Source: Bradyrhizobium sp. SZCCHNS1050 (lineage in GTDB: Bacteria > Pseudomonadota > Alphaproteobacteria > Rhizobiales > Xanthobacteraceae). Taken from it: a stretch of 64,000 nt of DNA. A program made the position numbers and the translations under genes. This document shows, in pieces, positions 33,241 through 43,181 of this stretch. The notes under the pieces were generated by a model. It ran no database searches, was not told the DNA's origin, and saw only the letters and a program-made list of their open reading frames with translations. The DNA lies in NCBI RefSeq assembly GCF_032484785.1, contig NZ_JAUETR010000002.1, positions 682,001 through 746,000 of the forward strand. Reading direction: 5' to 3'. Numbering within the stretch: position 1 is the stretch's first letter; every line of letters begins with the position of its first letter.

Positions 33241-33726
33241 ATGGCGCCCCAGCCCGACGACAAGACCATCGCGAAATCCGAAGACAGCCAGCTCATTCGC
33301 GAGCTCGCAGCGCTGCTGGATGAGACCAGCCTGACCGAGATCGAGCTGGAGCGTGCCGGCCTTCGCATCCGCGTTGCCCGCAACGTGACCGTTGCGGCGG
33401 CCGTCCATTCGGCCATCGGAACGGCCGCCGCTGGCGTTCCCGTGGTCGCAGCCGCCACCGCGGCAGCCGCCGGCGCAGACTTGTCCAAACATCCCGGCGT
33501 GGTGCCCTCGCCCATGGTCGGCACCGCCTACTGGGCGCCCGAGCCCGGCGCCAAACCGTTCGTCGAGGTCGGCTCCAAGGTGTCCGTCGGTCAGACTCTG
33601 ATGATCATCGAGGCGATGAAGACGATGAACCAGATTCCGTCACCGCGCGCCGGGACGGTGACGCAGATCCTGGTCGAGGACGGCCAGCCCGTGGAGTACG
33701 GCGAGCCGCTCGTCATCATCGAATAA
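33241..33726 (+). CDS. accB: Acetyl-CoA carboxylase biotin carboxyl carrier protein
   Basis: This is a 161-residue protein. Residues 1-50 are an N-terminal helical segment ([20 protein letters not shown]). An Ala/Pro-rich linker follows, and residues 85-161 form the biotinyl domain. The biotin-accepting lysine is in [12 protein letters not shown]. It carries the carboxyl group in the first step of fatty acid synthesis. accC follows 82 bp later on the same strand, and AccC is its partner. Confidence 0.97.
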   Translation: MAPQPDDKTIAKSEDSQLIRELAALLDETSLTEIELERAGLRIRVARNVTVAAAVHSAIGTAAAGVPVVAAATAAAAGADLSKHPGVVPSPMVGTAYWAPEPGAKPFVEVGSKVSVGQTLMIIEAMKTMNQIPSPRAGTVTQILVEDGQPVEYGEPLVIIE

Positions 33727-33808
33727 GCGCGACTAGCGGACGGCGAAAGCGAATGGTCCACCATTCCATGTTCGCCGCTCACTACTCGCCACTCGCGCCC
33801 GAGGCACC

Positions 33809-35158
33809 ATGTTCGACAAGATCCTCATCGCCAATCGCGGCGAAATCGCCCTTCGCATCCTCAGGGCCTGCAAGGAGCTCGGTATCTCCACCGTCGCGGT
33901 GCATTCCACCGCCGACGCCGATGCGATGCATGTCCGCCTCGCCGACGAAAGTGTCTGCATCGGGCCGCCGCCGTCGAAGGACAGCTATCTCAACATTCCC
34001 GCCCTGCTCGCCGCCTGCGAGATCACCGGCGCGGACGCCGTGCATCCCGGCTACGGCTTCCTGTCGGAGAACGCGCGCTTCGCCGAGATTCTCGCGGACC
34101 ACAATCTGCATTTCATCGGGCCGAAGGCGGAGCACATCCGCCTGATGGGCGACAAGATCGAGGCCAAGAAGACGGCCAAGCGGCTGGGCATTCCCGTCGT
34201 TCCAGGCTCGGATGGCGCTGTCACTCCGGACCACGACGCGATGGCGATCGCCAAGGAGATCGGCTTCCCGGTGCTGGTCAAGGCAGCCGCCGGCGGCGGC
34301 GGCCGCGGCATGAAGGTCGCCCACACCGAGGCCGACCTACAGCTGGCGCTGACCACAGCGGCCAACGAGGCGAGATCGGCGTTCGGCGACGCCTCGGTCT
34401 ATCTGGAGAAGTATCTGCAGAAGCCGCGTCACATCGAGATCCAGGTGCTCGGCGACGGCCGCGGCGGCGCCATCCATCTCGGCGAGCGCGACTGCTCGTT
34501 GCAGCGGCGCCATCAGAAGGTCTGGGAGGAAGGCCCCTCCCCGGTGCTTGACGCAGCGGCCCGGGCCAAGATCGGCAACACCGTCGCCAAGGCGATGCAG
34601 GAGCTGAAATATATCGGCGTCGGCACCATCGAATTCCTCTACGAGGACGGCGAATTCTATTTCATCGAGATGAATACCCGCATCCAGGTCGAGCATCCCG
34701 TCACGGAGATGATCACCGGGATCGACCTCGTGCTGGAGCAGATCCGCATCGCCGCCGGCGGCGACCTGCCGATGACCCAGGACCAGGTTGTCATCAACGG
34801 CCACTCCATCGAGTGCCGCGTCAATGCGGAAAACCCTGTCACCTTCCGGCCCTCGCCGGGCAAGATCCTGCAGTACCACCCGCCTGGCGGCCTCGGCGTC
34901 CGCATCGATTCCGCCGTGTATCAGGGCTACGTGATTCCGCCCTATTACGACTCGCTGGTCGGCAAGCTGATCGTCCACGGCAAGACGCGGGTCGAGTGCC
35001 TGATGCGGCTGCGGCGCGCGCTGGACGAGATGGTCGTCGACGGCATCGAGACCACCCTGCCGCTGTTCAGGGCCCTTGTCCGCGAGCCGGCCATCATCGA
35101 TGGCGACTATCACATCCACTGGCTCGAACAGTACCTCGCTGGCCAGAAGGCGGAGTGA
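33809..35158 (+). CDS. accC: Acetyl-CoA carboxylase biotin carboxylase subunit
   Basis: This is a 449-residue ATP-grasp enzyme. It opens [21 protein letters not shown], which is diagnostic of biotin carboxylases. The glycine-rich ATP lid is [13 protein letters not shown], and the active-site region reads [18 protein letters not shown]. It carboxylates the biotin on AccB using ATP and bicarbonate. Length is normal. In related genomes I would expect aat next; here a three-gene signalling operon intervenes. Confidence 0.97.
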   Translation: MFDKILIANRGEIALRILRACKELGISTVAVHSTADADAMHVRLADESVCIGPPPSKDSYLNIPALLAACEITGADAVHPGYGFLSENARFAEILADHNLHFIGPKAEHIRLMGDKIEAKKTAKRLGIPVVPGSDGAVTPDHDAMAIAKEIGFPVLVKAAAGGGGRGMKVAHTEADLQLALTTAANEARSAFGDASVYLEKYLQKPRHIEIQVLGDGRGGAIHLGERDCSLQRRHQKVWEEGPSPVLDAAARAKIGNTVAKAMQELKYIGVGTIEFLYEDGEFYFIEMNTRIQVEHPVTEMITGIDLVLEQIRIAAGGDLPMTQDQVVINGHSIECRVNAENPVTFRPSPGKILQYHPPGGLGVRIDSAVYQGYVIPPYYDSLVGKLIVHGKTRVECLMRLRRALDEMVVDGIETTLPLFRALVREPAIIDGDYHIHWLEQYLAGQKAE

Positions 35159-35273
35159 GCGGCTAACCGCAAAATTCCACTGACGCGCCGGAACCCTTCA
35201 GCCCGCACTGCGTTCTGCTCTTTCGGCGGTTCCGCTGAGGGGGCAGGTATTTCAATTGGCATGCGAGTGAGCG

Positions 35274-36794
35274 GTGGCGCCTGAGATTGGACAAAGGCGC
35301 ACGCTGGGACAAATCCTGCTGCTGTCGGCGGGATTCCTGGTGCTGGTCGTCGTCAGCACGGCCTCGGTGCTGCTCGTCAACAAGGCCCGCAAAGACAACG
35401 CCTGGGTGGTGCATACCATCGAGGCGGAGAACCAGATCAACGCGCTGCTGCTCGAGGTCCGCCGGGCCGAGAGCGGCGCCCGCGCCTACCTGCTGACCCA
35501 GGACAATACGTTTCTGACCGATCACGACGCCGCCGTCACCGCGATCGCGCCGGTGCTCGACAAGCTCGGAACACTCGTGGCCGACAATCCTGCCCAGGTC
35601 GAGCTGCTCCGCCAGGTCCGCGCCGAAATCGACACCCGCCTCGGCCAGTTCAGGCGCGAGAAGGAGCTGGCCGCGCAGGGTGACCTCGCCGCCGCCGCCG
35701 CGCTCGTACGGAGCGCCGCTTCCGGCAACACCAGCATCAACATCCGCGATCTCGCCAATCGCATGCGGCTGGAGGAAGAGCGGCTGTTCGTGCTGCGCAC
35801 CGCCAATGCCGACCGCAGCCAGCAGCTGGCGACCGTCGTGACGGTGACTGGCTCGGCCCTGGTCGTCCTGCTCGCGATCATCTCGGTGCTCCTTGTGCGC
35901 CGCTCGGCCAGCGCGCGCGACGAGGCCGAGGCCAGGCTGCGCGAGAGCAACCTCAACCTCGAAGCCACCGTCGACGAGCGCACCGCGGACCTGCGCGAGG
36001 CCAATGAGGAGATCCAGCGCTTCGCCTATATCGTGAGCCACGACCTGCGCTCGCCGCTCGTCAACATCATGGGCTTCACCAGCGAGCTCGACGAGCTCCG
36101 CAACGACATCTTCCGGCGGATCGCGACGCTGGCGCGGGCGGCCTCCGACGCGCCGCCGCCGGCGGAAGGCGCTGAGCCCGAGCTCGAAGGCGCCGACCAG
36201 CAGCTGTCGGAGGATTTCAGCGAGGCGCTCGGCTTCATCAAATCCTCGATCGCCAAGATGGACCGGCTGATCACGGCCATCCTCAACCTGACCCGCGAGG
36301 GCCGCCGCGAGTTCGTGCCGGTGCGGATCGATACCCGCGAGCTGATCGAGGGCATCGTCTCGACGCTGGCGCATCAGGCTGCGGAAACCGACACCACCAT
36401 CCGCGTGGAACCGTTGCCGGCCATCGTCAGCGACCGCCTGGCGCTGGAGCAGATCTTCTCCAACCTGATCGACAACGCCATCAAATATCTCAAGCCGGGC
36501 GTTCCCGGCGACATCGCCATTCGCGCCCGTACCAAGCTCGGTTTTGCCATCTTCGAGGTTACGGACAACGGCCGGGGGATTGATCCCAGGGATCATCAAC
36601 GTATCTTTGATCTGTTCCGTCGCGCCGGGACCCAGGACCGTCCGGGTCAGGGGATTGGATTGGCGCATGTCCGCGCGCTGGTGCGTCGGCTCGGCGGAAC
36701 CATGTCGGTCGCGTCGGAGCTCGACCAGGGCAGCACGTTCACCATCACGCTCCCGATCAACTGGAACGCCTCAAACCGGAACTCAGACCGATGA
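35274..36794 (+). CDS. Sensor histidine kinase with CHASE3 domain
   Basis: This is a 506-residue kinase using a GTG start. A membrane segment lies at about residues 12-34. The CHASE3-type periplasmic domain follows to about residue 185 (NQINALLLEVRRAESGARAYLLTQ is typical). A second membrane segment comes next (VVTVTGSALVVLLAIISVLLV), then a coiled coil. The HisKA domain has phospho-acceptor H256 in IVSHDLRSPLVNI. About 35 acidic, Pro-rich residues are inserted within the dimerisation region (DAPPPAEGAEPELEGADQQL). The ATPase domain has NLIDNAIKYL, DNGRGID and GQGIGLAHVR. The response regulator gene overlaps its stop (ATGA), so the pair is translationally coupled. Confidence 0.92.
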   Translation: MAPEIGQRRTLGQILLLSAGFLVLVVVSTASVLLVNKARKDNAWVVHTIEAENQINALLLEVRRAESGARAYLLTQDNTFLTDHDAAVTAIAPVLDKLGTLVADNPAQVELLRQVRAEIDTRLGQFRREKELAAQGDLAAAAALVRSAASGNTSINIRDLANRMRLEEERLFVLRTANADRSQQLATVVTVTGSALVVLLAIISVLLVRRSASARDEAEARLRESNLNLEATVDERTADLREANEEIQRFAYIVSHDLRSPLVNIMGFTSELDELRNDIFRRIATLARAASDAPPPAEGAEPELEGADQQLSEDFSEALGFIKSSIAKMDRLITAILNLTREGRREFVPVRIDTRELIEGIVSTLAHQAAETDTTIRVEPLPAIVSDRLALEQIFSNLIDNAIKYLKPGVPGDIAIRARTKLGFAIFEVTDNGRGIDPRDHQRIFDLFRRAGTQDRPGQGIGLAHVRALVRRLGGTMSVASELDQGSTFTITLPINWNASNRNSDR

Positions 36795-37228
36795 CCATGC
36801 CCGTGACGATCATCATGATCGAGGACGACGAAGGCCACGCCCGCCTGATCGAGCGCAATATCCGCCGGTCCGGCGTCAACAACGAGATCAAGCCGTTCAC
36901 CAATGGTACAGATGCCGTGAAGTATCTGCTGGGTGCTGACGGCACCGGCCTCGATCACAAGGGGCACGCATTGCTGATCCTGCTCGACCTGAACCTGCCG
37001 GACATGACCGGCATCGACATCCTCAAGATGGTCAAGCAGAACAGTTTCCTGAAGAGCGCGCCGGTGGTCATCCTCACCACGACGGATGACTCGCAGGAGA
37101 TCAAGCGCTGCTACGAACTCGGCTGCAACGTCTACATCACCAAGCCGGTCAACTACGAAAGCTTCGCCAACGCCATTCGCCAACTCGGCCTGTTCTTCTC
37201 CGTCATCCAGGTTCCGCCCGCCGCATGA
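36791..37228 (+). CDS. Single-domain response regulator (CheY/Rcp1-like)
   Basis: This is a 145-residue receiver domain with no output domain. Acidic pocket residues are E11-D12-D13, the phospho-acceptor is D66 (ILLDLNLPDM), and the switch residues include the Thr of VILTTTDD and the Lys of YITKPVNY. It resembles Rcp1-type regulators in its long loop before D66 (GADGTGLDHKGHA). It overlaps the upstream kinase and the downstream hybrid protein by 4 bp each. It is probably a phosphotransfer intermediate within this operon. Confidence 0.92.
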   Translation: MTMPVTIIMIEDDEGHARLIERNIRRSGVNNEIKPFTNGTDAVKYLLGADGTGLDHKGHALLILLDLNLPDMTGIDILKMVKQNSFLKSAPVVILTTTDDSQEIKRCYELGCNVYITKPVNYESFANAIRQLGLFFSVIQVPPAA

Positions 37229-38313
37229 GCTCCGCCGCCCCCACGCTGCTCTATATCGACGACGACGCAGCGCTGGCGCGGCTGGTCGAGCGCGGGCTCA
37301 AGCGATTGGGCTTCACGGTGGAACACGCCGCCGACGGCAGCGCGGGCTTGCAGCGGCTGGAGCGCGGCGGCATCGACGTCGTGGCGCTCGACCAGTACAT
37401 GCCAGGCTTCGACGGACTCGAGACGCTGGAGCGCATCATGGCGCTGCCCGAACCGCCGCCGGTGGTGTTCGTCACCGCCTCACAGGATTCCAAGATCGCG
37501 GTCACGGCCCTGAAGGCCGGCGCGGCCGACTACCTCGTCAAGGACGTGCAGGGCGAGTTCATTCCCCTGCTGCAGGTCGCGGCCGAAGGCGCGGTGCGCC
37601 AGGCCCGGCTGCAGAAGGCCCGCGACGAGGCGGAGGCGGAAGTGCGGGCGTCACGCGACCGCTACGCGGCGCTGGCGGCCGAGCGCGAGGTCCTGCTGCG
37701 CGAGGTCAATCACCGCGTCGGCAATTCGCTGCAGATCATCGCCTCGCTGCTACATCTTCAGGCCAACTCCAGCACCCAGGACGACGTCAAGGCCGCGCTC
37801 ACCAATGCAATGGGCCGCGTCGCCGCCGTGGCGCAGGTGCATCGCCGCCTCTACACGTCTCAGGATCTCAAGAGCGTGCTGCTCAACCAGTATCTGGATT
37901 CGCTGCTCGACGACCTGCGCCGCTCGGCGGAGGGCAACCGGATGTCGCGGCTGACCCTGAAGGCGGAACCGGTCGAGATCGACCCGGATCGCGCGGTCGC
38001 GATCGGCATCGTCGTCAACGAGCTGGTCATGAACGCGGTCAAATACGCCTACCCCGATGGGCCGGGCCCAATCCATGTCGAGCTGAAGCTTGCAGGTGAG
38101 GACATCGTGCTGTCGATCGCCGACAACGGCGTCGGCCTCAACGCAACCAGCGATCCGCGCTCGACCGGCATGGGCCAGCGCATCGTCAGCGCCATGGCGA
38201 CCAAGCTCGACGCCACCGTCGGCCCCGATCCGAGCCATGCCGGCACCAGGATCGTGGTCCGCTTCCGCCTCGAAAAAGATGCTCCCAAGCCCGCGGCTGC
38301 CGCGGTCGGCTGA
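37225..38313 (+). CDS. Receiver-linked HisKA_2 histidine kinase
   Basis: This is a 362-residue protein. Residues 5-120 form a receiver domain with D56 as phospho-acceptor ([10 protein letters not shown]). A coiled-coil linker follows. The HisKA_2 domain has H163 in [20 protein letters not shown], and the ATPase domain includes [18 protein letters not shown] and [10 protein letters not shown]. There is no membrane segment or sensor domain. The layout, a receiver in front of a HisKA_2/HATPase unit, suggests that its kinase activity is switched by phosphorylation from the upstream kinase. HisKA_2 proteins in alphaproteobacteria often feed the general stress response (PhyR/EcfG), an inference worth testing here because EcfG-type promoters occur in the window. 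Confidence 0.9.
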   Translation: MSSAAPTLLYIDDDAALARLVERGLKRLGFTVEHAADGSAGLQRLERGGIDVVALDQYMPGFDGLETLERIMALPEPPPVVFVTASQDSKIAVTALKAGAADYLVKDVQGEFIPLLQVAAEGAVRQARLQKARDEAEAEVRASRDRYAALAAEREVLLREVNHRVGNSLQIIASLLHLQANSSTQDDVKAALTNAMGRVAAVAQVHRRLYTSQDLKSVLLNQYLDSLLDDLRRSAEGNRMSRLTLKAEPVEIDPDRAVAIGIVVNELVMNAVKYAYPDGPGPIHVELKLAGEDIVLSIADNGVGLNATSDPRSTGMGQRIVSAMATKLDATVGPDPSHAGTRIVVRFRLEKDAPKPAAAAVG

Positions 38314-38372
38314 GCCGACGCAGCCGGCACGCAACCATCGCGCGCCCGGCATCGGCCTGCTATGCTGATCCC

Positions 38373-39053
38373 ATGAATACGCGCGACTCTGCAGCGTCCG
38401 AGATTACGCCCGAGGTCCTGCTGCGTGCCTATGCCTGCGGCATCTTCCCGATGGCCGAAAGTGCCGACGACCCGACCTTGTTCTGGGTCGAGCCGGAGCT
38501 GCGCGGCGTCATTCCGCTCGACGGCTTTCGCGTCGCCTCGCGCCTTGCGCGCACGGTCCGGTCGGACGCCTTCGCCGTGACCGTGAACCAGGCGTTCAAG
38601 GCGGTGATGGATGGCTGCGCCGAGCCGCAGCCTGGCCGCGAGGACACCTGGATCAACAAGCGTATCCGCGAACTCTACACCGGCCTCCACGCGCTTGGCC
38701 ATTGCCACAGCGTCGAATGCTGGCAGGATGGCGAGCTGGTGGGCGGCCTCTACGGCGTCAGCCTGGGCCGCGCCTTCTTCGGCGAGAGCATGTTTCACCG
38801 CACCCGCGACGCCTCGAAGGTCGCGCTCGTGCATCTCGTCGCGCGGCTGATCGCCGGGGGCTTCGAGCTGCTCGACACCCAATACGTCACCGAGCACCTC
38901 AAGACCTTCGGCGCCGTCGAGATCCCGCGCCGGCGCTACACCGTGCTGCTCGAAAAGGCCCTGAGGGGGCCGGCCGCCAATTTCGCCAGGCTGGCGGTTG
39001 ATCGGCCGATCTCGGGCACCGAGGCACTCGCGATCATCGCAGCGCGCGGCTGA
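38373..39053 (+). CDS. aat: Leucyl/phenylalanyl-tRNA--protein transferase
   Basis: This is a 226-residue protein of normal length. It transfers Leu or Phe to proteins with N-terminal Arg or Lys, marking them for ClpAP degradation (N-degron pathway). Visible family motifs: [61 protein letters not shown] and [25 protein letters not shown]2155 gene converges on it from the other strand, ending 6 bp away. Confidence 0.96.
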   Translation: MNTRDSAASEITPEVLLRAYACGIFPMAESADDPTLFWVEPELRGVIPLDGFRVASRLARTVRSDAFAVTVNQAFKAVMDGCAEPQPGREDTWINKRIRELYTGLHALGHCHSVECWQDGELVGGLYGVSLGRAFFGESMFHRTRDASKVALVHLVARLIAGGFELLDTQYVTEHLKTFGAVEIPRRRYTVLLEKALRGPAANFARLAVDRPISGTEALAIIAARG

Positions 39054-39059
39054 GCGAGG

Positions 39060-40049
39060 TTATCTGAACACTCCGCCGAACGGTCCACCCGCCTGGGGCG
39101 GCGGCGGTGGTGGCGGCACCTGCTGGGTCTGATTCTGCTGCGGCGGCGATGGCGGCCTGGGCGCCGCCTGCCGCTGCTGCGGCGGACGCTTTTGCGCAGG
39201 CTGCGGCGCCGCGGCCGGCTTCTGATCCGGCGCGGCGGCGCTGATGACCGTGGTCTGCGGCTCTTTGCAGTCAACCAGCCAGATGTCGTAGATCGGGTGC
39301 TCGACGCCGTGCAGACCGGGGCTGGCCGCGAACATCCAGCCCGAGAAGATGCGCTTCACCTCGCCCTGCAAGGTGATCTCGTCGACCTGCACGAACGCGT
39401 CGGTGTTGGCGGCCTCGGTGGCTGGCCTCGTGTAGCAGGCGTCGGTCTTTACCCGGAGCGCCCCGAACTGCACGGTCTCGCCGATATCCTCGTCGAAATT
39501 GATGATGCGGCCGGTGATCTTGTCGAGCCCGGAGAAGCTCGCCTTCTTGTTGACGATCTTCTGCGCCGGCGGTTCGGTCACGACCTCGTCGCCCGGCTGG
39601 ATGGTGGCCGGGGTCTGCGGTACCGCGCCGTTCGGCGGGATCGCTGCATTCTGGGGTGCGCCGCGTGGCGGTGCCTGCCGCTGACCAGGCGCAGCCCCCG
39701 GCTGGCCGGGTGGCGGCACGGCCGCAACCGGAGGATTGTTCTGTGGCAGGATCGTCGTTCCCGGCGGCGGCGCCAGCGGCTGGGATTGGACCGGACCCGG
39801 CAGGGCGGCGCCCTGCCCTGGCGGCGGACGGGTTGGCGCCGGCAGCACCCGGCCCTGCGGCAGCTCCGGGATCTCCTCCTCTTCCTCAGGAGGCGGAATC
39901 GGCTCGCCACGGCGCGGAATGTTGCCCGGCGGGCGCGGAACGGGATCGGAGAAAATGGTACCGATCTGCGCGCGCGCCGGCACGGACAGCGTGAGGGATG
40001 TGGCGGCCAGCAATGCCGCGATACCGGTCAGGACGATTGTTCGGTGCAT
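39060..40049 (-). CDS. DUF2155 domain secreted protein
   Basis: This is a 329-residue protein starting MHRTIVLTGIAALLAATSL. The ATG at 40049 gives a clean signal peptide (ending VPARAQ); a TTG at 40088 would add 13 charged residues and is less likely. Residues 28-150 are a Pro-rich tail segment with an EEEEE patch. The DUF2155 domain (about 155-255) has KITGRIINFDEDIGETVQFGA, LRVKTDACYTRP, and FSGWMFAASPGLHGVEHPIYDIWLVDC. Another Pro/Gln-rich segment ends the protein. In many Rhizobiales this gene sits beside aat and a complex I NDUFA12 homologue; here that homologue is 13.7 kb away. Function is unknown; it is likely periplasmic. Confidence 0.88.
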   Translation of the reverse strand: MHRTIVLTGIAALLAATSLTLSVPARAQIGTIFSDPVPRPPGNIPRRGEPIPPPEEEEEIPELPQGRVLPAPTRPPPGQGAALPGPVQSQPLAPPPGTTILPQNNPPVAAVPPPGQPGAAPGQRQAPPRGAPQNAAIPPNGAVPQTPATIQPGDEVVTEPPAQKIVNKKASFSGLDKITGRIINFDEDIGETVQFGALRVKTDACYTRPATEAANTDAFVQVDEITLQGEVKRIFSGWMFAASPGLHGVEHPIYDIWLVDCKEPQTTVISAAAPDQKPAAAPQPAQKRPPQQRQAAPRPPSPPQQNQTQQVPPPPPPPQAGGPFGGVFR

Positions 40050-40262
40050 CTCGCGCGGCTTTATCAGGCGAATCGGGGTTCGGGACAATCAAATCGCGTC
40101 ATGACCCATCCGCCGCTCTCGATCAGCCCTCCCGTTAACATGTCGAATACGGCGGGGGAAGGGCGAGCTGCCAGCACTCCGCGTGCTGGTCAGCCGGTTC
40201 TTCCAATGAGATAGTCGTGATCAAGAGCCGGATCGGAACCGGCGCCAAAGGGAAGGAAATCG

Positions 40263-41036
40263 ATGTCTGATTCGATCCGTCTCGACGGCCGAGTGGCCGT
40301 CGTTACCGGCGCGGCCGGCGTCATCGGCGCCGCGACCATGCGGCTGCTGGCCGCGCGCGGGGCCCGCATCGTCGCCGTGGACCGGCGCGAGGCCGATCTC
40401 GCCGCCGCGACGGCCGCCCTGCCGGCGAGCGCCGAGGCGCTCGCCGTGGCCGCCGACGTCACCAACGAGGACCAGGTCGCGGCTTATGTGCGACAAGCGT
40501 GCGATCGGTTCGGCACCATCGACGTGTTCTTCAACAATGCCGGCATCGAAGGCGAGATCAAGCCGATCACCGCATATCCGCTGGAGGCGTTCCGTCGCGT
40601 GCTCGACGTCAACGTCGTCGGCGTCTTCCTCGGCCTCAAGCACGTGCTGCCGGTGATGCTGAAGCAGAACCGCGGCTCGATCATCAACACCGCCTCGATC
40701 GCAGGCCTGATCGGCTCGCCGCAGATCGCCGTCTACAGCGCCAGCAAGCACGCGGTCATCGGCCTGACCAAGAGCGCGTCCTGGGAGTGCACCGGCACCA
40801 ATGTCCGTGTGAACTGCATCTGCCCCGGGCTGATCGAGAGCCGCATGCTGAGCGCGATCATCGAAGGGCGCAGCGGCGCCGCGGTTCCGGCCGACAAGGT
40901 GGTCGATCGCGTCCCCGCGCGCCGGCTCGGCCAGGGCGCGGAGGTCGCCTCGATCGTCGCCTTCCTCGCCTCCGACGATGCCAGCTACGTCTCCGGCGCG
41001 GCCTACACCGTCGATGGCGGCCGCACCGCCGCCTGA
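40263..41036 (+). CDS. SDR family oxidoreductase
   Basis: This is a 257-residue classical short-chain dehydrogenase. The cofactor motif is VTGAAGVIGAATM (TGxxxGxG with V-I at the fifth and sixth positions). NNAGIEG is present. The catalytic residues are the Ser of NTASIAG and the Tyr and Lys of YSASKHA. VDRREADL suggests NAD preference because of the acidic residue after strand 2. The C-terminus has the normal SGAAYTVDGGRTAA. It is 44 bp upstream of a hydrolase gene, and the two could form one unit acting on a hydroxy compound or ester. Substrate unknown. Confidence 0.92.
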   Translation: MSDSIRLDGRVAVVTGAAGVIGAATMRLLAARGARIVAVDRREADLAAATAALPASAEALAVAADVTNEDQVAAYVRQACDRFGTIDVFFNNAGIEGEIKPITAYPLEAFRRVLDVNVVGVFLGLKHVLPVMLKQNRGSIINTASIAGLIGSPQIAVYSASKHAVIGLTKSASWECTGTNVRVNCICPGLIESRMLSAIIEGRSGAAVPADKVVDRVPARRLGQGAEVASIVAFLASDDASYVSGAAYTVDGGRTAA

Positions 41037-41080
41037 CGTCCCTTCAACTTGACCGTCTTTCAACCCGACAGGTTTTTGCA

Positions 41081-42043
41081 ATGCCCGTGCAACTCGATGC
41101 CGATGCCGCTGCCGTCTACAAAGCATTTCAGGAGGCCGGTCGGCCGGCCTATGAGACGCTGACACCACAGGAGGCGCGGGACTACTACCTGGCCGCGCGC
41201 GTCGTGAGCAATCCCGAGCCGCCCGAGCTTGCGGACGTCAAGGACCTCGCCATCCCTGCCCCGCATGGCACAATCCCGGCACGGCTCTATCGGCCAAGGA
41301 CGGTGCGGCAGAACAACGGTCTTGCACCAGGATTGGTGTTCTATCACGGCGGCGGCTGGGTGATCGGCAATCTGGAGTCGCATGACGTGGTCTGCCGCGC
41401 GCTGGCGCACGAAGGCGAACTGATCGTGATCTCGGTCGACTACCGCCTCGCGCCCGAGCACAAGTTTCCGGCCGCGGTCGACGACGCCGCCGCGGCCATA
41501 CGATGGATCGCCGACAATGCCGCCGCGCTCGGCATCGATGCCGCCAGGCTCAGCGTCGGCGGCGATTCCGCCGGCGGCAATCTCGCCGCCGTCGTCGCGC
41601 TCTTGGCGCGTGACGGCAAGGGCCCGAAGCTCTCAGGCCAGGTGCTGATCTATCCGGCCACCGACTTTTCGATGAGCCATCCCTCGCACAGCGAGCCCGA
41701 GACCAGCGTGCTGCTGACGCATTCGGTGATCCGCTGGTTTCGCGACCATTATCTCAACAGTGCCGCCGACATCCACGATTGGCGGGCCTCCCCGGCGAAG
41801 GCGGAAACCCTAGCCGGGCTACCGCCCGCCTATGTGCTCACGGCCGGCGCCGATCCGCTGCGCGACGAGGGCGACGACTACGCGCGCCGCTTGCGCGAGG
41901 CCGGCGTGCCGGTGACGCATCGCAACCATCCCGGCCAATTCCACGGCTTCTTCACGATGGGCAAGCTGCTCGACCAGGCCAATGTCGCCGCACGCGACAT
42001 CGGCGCCTGGCTGAAGCAGCTCGACCGGCCCGGTGGCATCTGA
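41081..42043 (+). CDS. Alpha/beta hydrolase, HSL family esterase
   Basis: This is a 320-residue protein. The oxyanion-hole motif HGGGW at about residue 88 and the nucleophile elbow GGDSAGGNLAAV (catalytic Ser) define the hormone-sensitive-lipase group. The catalytic Asp is in ADPLRDEGDDY and the His in HPGQFHGFF. It should hydrolyse short to medium carboxylic esters in the cytoplasm. It follows the SDR gene. Confidence 0.92.
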   Translation: MPVQLDADAAAVYKAFQEAGRPAYETLTPQEARDYYLAARVVSNPEPPELADVKDLAIPAPHGTIPARLYRPRTVRQNNGLAPGLVFYHGGGWVIGNLESHDVVCRALAHEGELIVISVDYRLAPEHKFPAAVDDAAAAIRWIADNAAALGIDAARLSVGGDSAGGNLAAVVALLARDGKGPKLSGQVLIYPATDFSMSHPSHSEPETSVLLTHSVIRWFRDHYLNSAADIHDWRASPAKAETLAGLPPAYVLTAGADPLRDEGDDYARRLREAGVPVTHRNHPGQFHGFFTMGKLLDQANVAARDIGAWLKQLDRPGGI

Positions 42044-42072
42044 GCGTTACCGCGCTGAGCTCAGAACGCACC

Positions 42073-42092
42073 GACCCGCGAGTTCGCGGGTC
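42073..42092. other. Strong hairpin between the hydrolase and cupin genes
   Basis: GACCCGCGA at 42073-42081 pairs with 42084-42092 around a 2-base loop. There is no T run after it, so a classical intrinsic terminator is not supported. It could be a processing or attenuation structure 30 bp after the hydrolase stop. Confidence 0.4.
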
Positions 42093-42225
42093 GTGCTCAC
42101 ATGCGGCCGAAGTCGTCGCGTGTGAGATCGGCTTGCTCGCGCTCGAGCAGCAGCTACATCCCGCGCAAGCCGGCCGGGACGACTGGACAGCTCACATTTC
42201 ATTCCTCGCAGCAGGAGACTCCCAC

Positions 42226-42582
42226 ATGAAGACCGTGAACCTCGCCGACAAGCTGAGCCAATTCTCAGGCCATTGGGACCCGCACGTGGTCGCGGACTAC
42301 AACGACAATGACGTGATGGTCGTGAAGTTCATGGGAGAATTCCCGTTCCACAAGCATGACACGACGGATGACTTCTTCCTGGTCCTGGAAGGCGAGATGG
42401 AGATGGACATTCAGGGGCAGCCGTCGCGGACGGTGAAGGCCGGCGAGTTGTTCGTCGTCCCCAAAGGGGTCGTCCACCGGCCGCGCGCGGCCAAGGAGGT
42501 CAAGGTGCTCCTGATCGAACCCAAGGGCGAACCGAACTCCGGCGACTCCGACCGGGTGCCCGCGCCCAAGCCGCGCATCTGA
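42226..42582 (+). CDS. Cupin domain protein
   Basis: This is a 118-residue single-cupin protein starting MKTVNLADKLSQFSGHWD, with GCAGGAGA upstream. Metal-ligand candidates: the two histidines and the glutamate of FHKHDTTDDFFLVLEGEMEM, and the histidine of VPKGVVHRPRA. The glycine spacing is typical. Such small cupins can be dioxygenases, isomerases or metal-binding proteins; nothing here narrows it. The tail (GEPNSGDSDRVPAPKPRI) is a charged extension. Confidence 0.85.
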   Translation: MKTVNLADKLSQFSGHWDPHVVADYNDNDVMVVKFMGEFPFHKHDTTDDFFLVLEGEMEMDIQGQPSRTVKAGELFVVPKGVVHRPRAAKEVKVLLIEPKGEPNSGDSDRVPAPKPRI

Positions 42583-42660
42583 CTCGCCGGAAGGCGTCAG
42601 ACCTTCGGGCCTCCGCGAGCTTGAGATATCATTCAGAGCGGACAGGTGAGCAGGATAAAC

Positions 42661-42990
42661 ATGGAGCCAACTCTGGAGATTGCGCTGGCTTGGTTCAAGC
42701 CCGAAGAGTGGGAGGACATCAGGCGGATCTGCCCGGATCTGCACGACACTTATGAAGAATGGCTGGCCAGCGCTCAGGAGGTCATCGACACGATCGGCAG
42801 TCGCCCGGACGAGCGGATCGTGAAAGTGATCCTGACCGCGGCCGAGCTTCGGAAATGGCAACGTGCGACAGGCCGCAAAGTCGATGGCAGGGTTCGCTCA
42901 CAGCTTGCCGCCAGGCGCGCGCGCAAGATCCGCAACGAGTCCCCACAGCCGGCTCCCGAGCCCCGTTCTGGCTCAGAAGGCAGTCGCTGA
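42661..42990 (+). CDS. Hypothetical protein
   Basis: This is a 109-residue protein starting MEPTLEIALAWFKPEEWED; AGGA lies 6 bases before the ATG. The N-terminal 60 residues look like an acidic alpha-helical domain (EEWEDIRRICPDLHDTYEEWLASAQ). The C-terminal part is basic (ATGRKVDGRVRSQLAARRARKIRNE), followed by a Pro/Ser tail. I do not recognise a family. The basic half could contact nucleic acid. It stands alone between the cupin and aminotransferase genes. Confidence 0.6.
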   Translation: MEPTLEIALAWFKPEEWEDIRRICPDLHDTYEEWLASAQEVIDTIGSRPDERIVKVILTAAELRKWQRATGRKVDGRVRSQLAARRARKIRNESPQPAPEPRSGSEGSR

Positions 42991-43181
42991 CGCTTGTCGC
43001 TCAGTTCGCTCAGGCGGGCCACGGCAAGTTCTGAGGGCGCAACGGCCGCCCATGCAGCGAACGAAGCGGAGCATCGCCGAAATGTCCGCTGTTCTTGCGC
43101 TGCAACCGAGATAGTGTCCCGTCGCCCGCAAGGACGGCTTATGGCCGTCTGGCAGGCCCCTCCTCCAATAGGATCGCCCCG

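Noticed and set aside
42073..42092. Hairpin taken as terminator of the hydrolase gene
   Set aside because: No T run follows the stem, so I listed it only as a hairpin.
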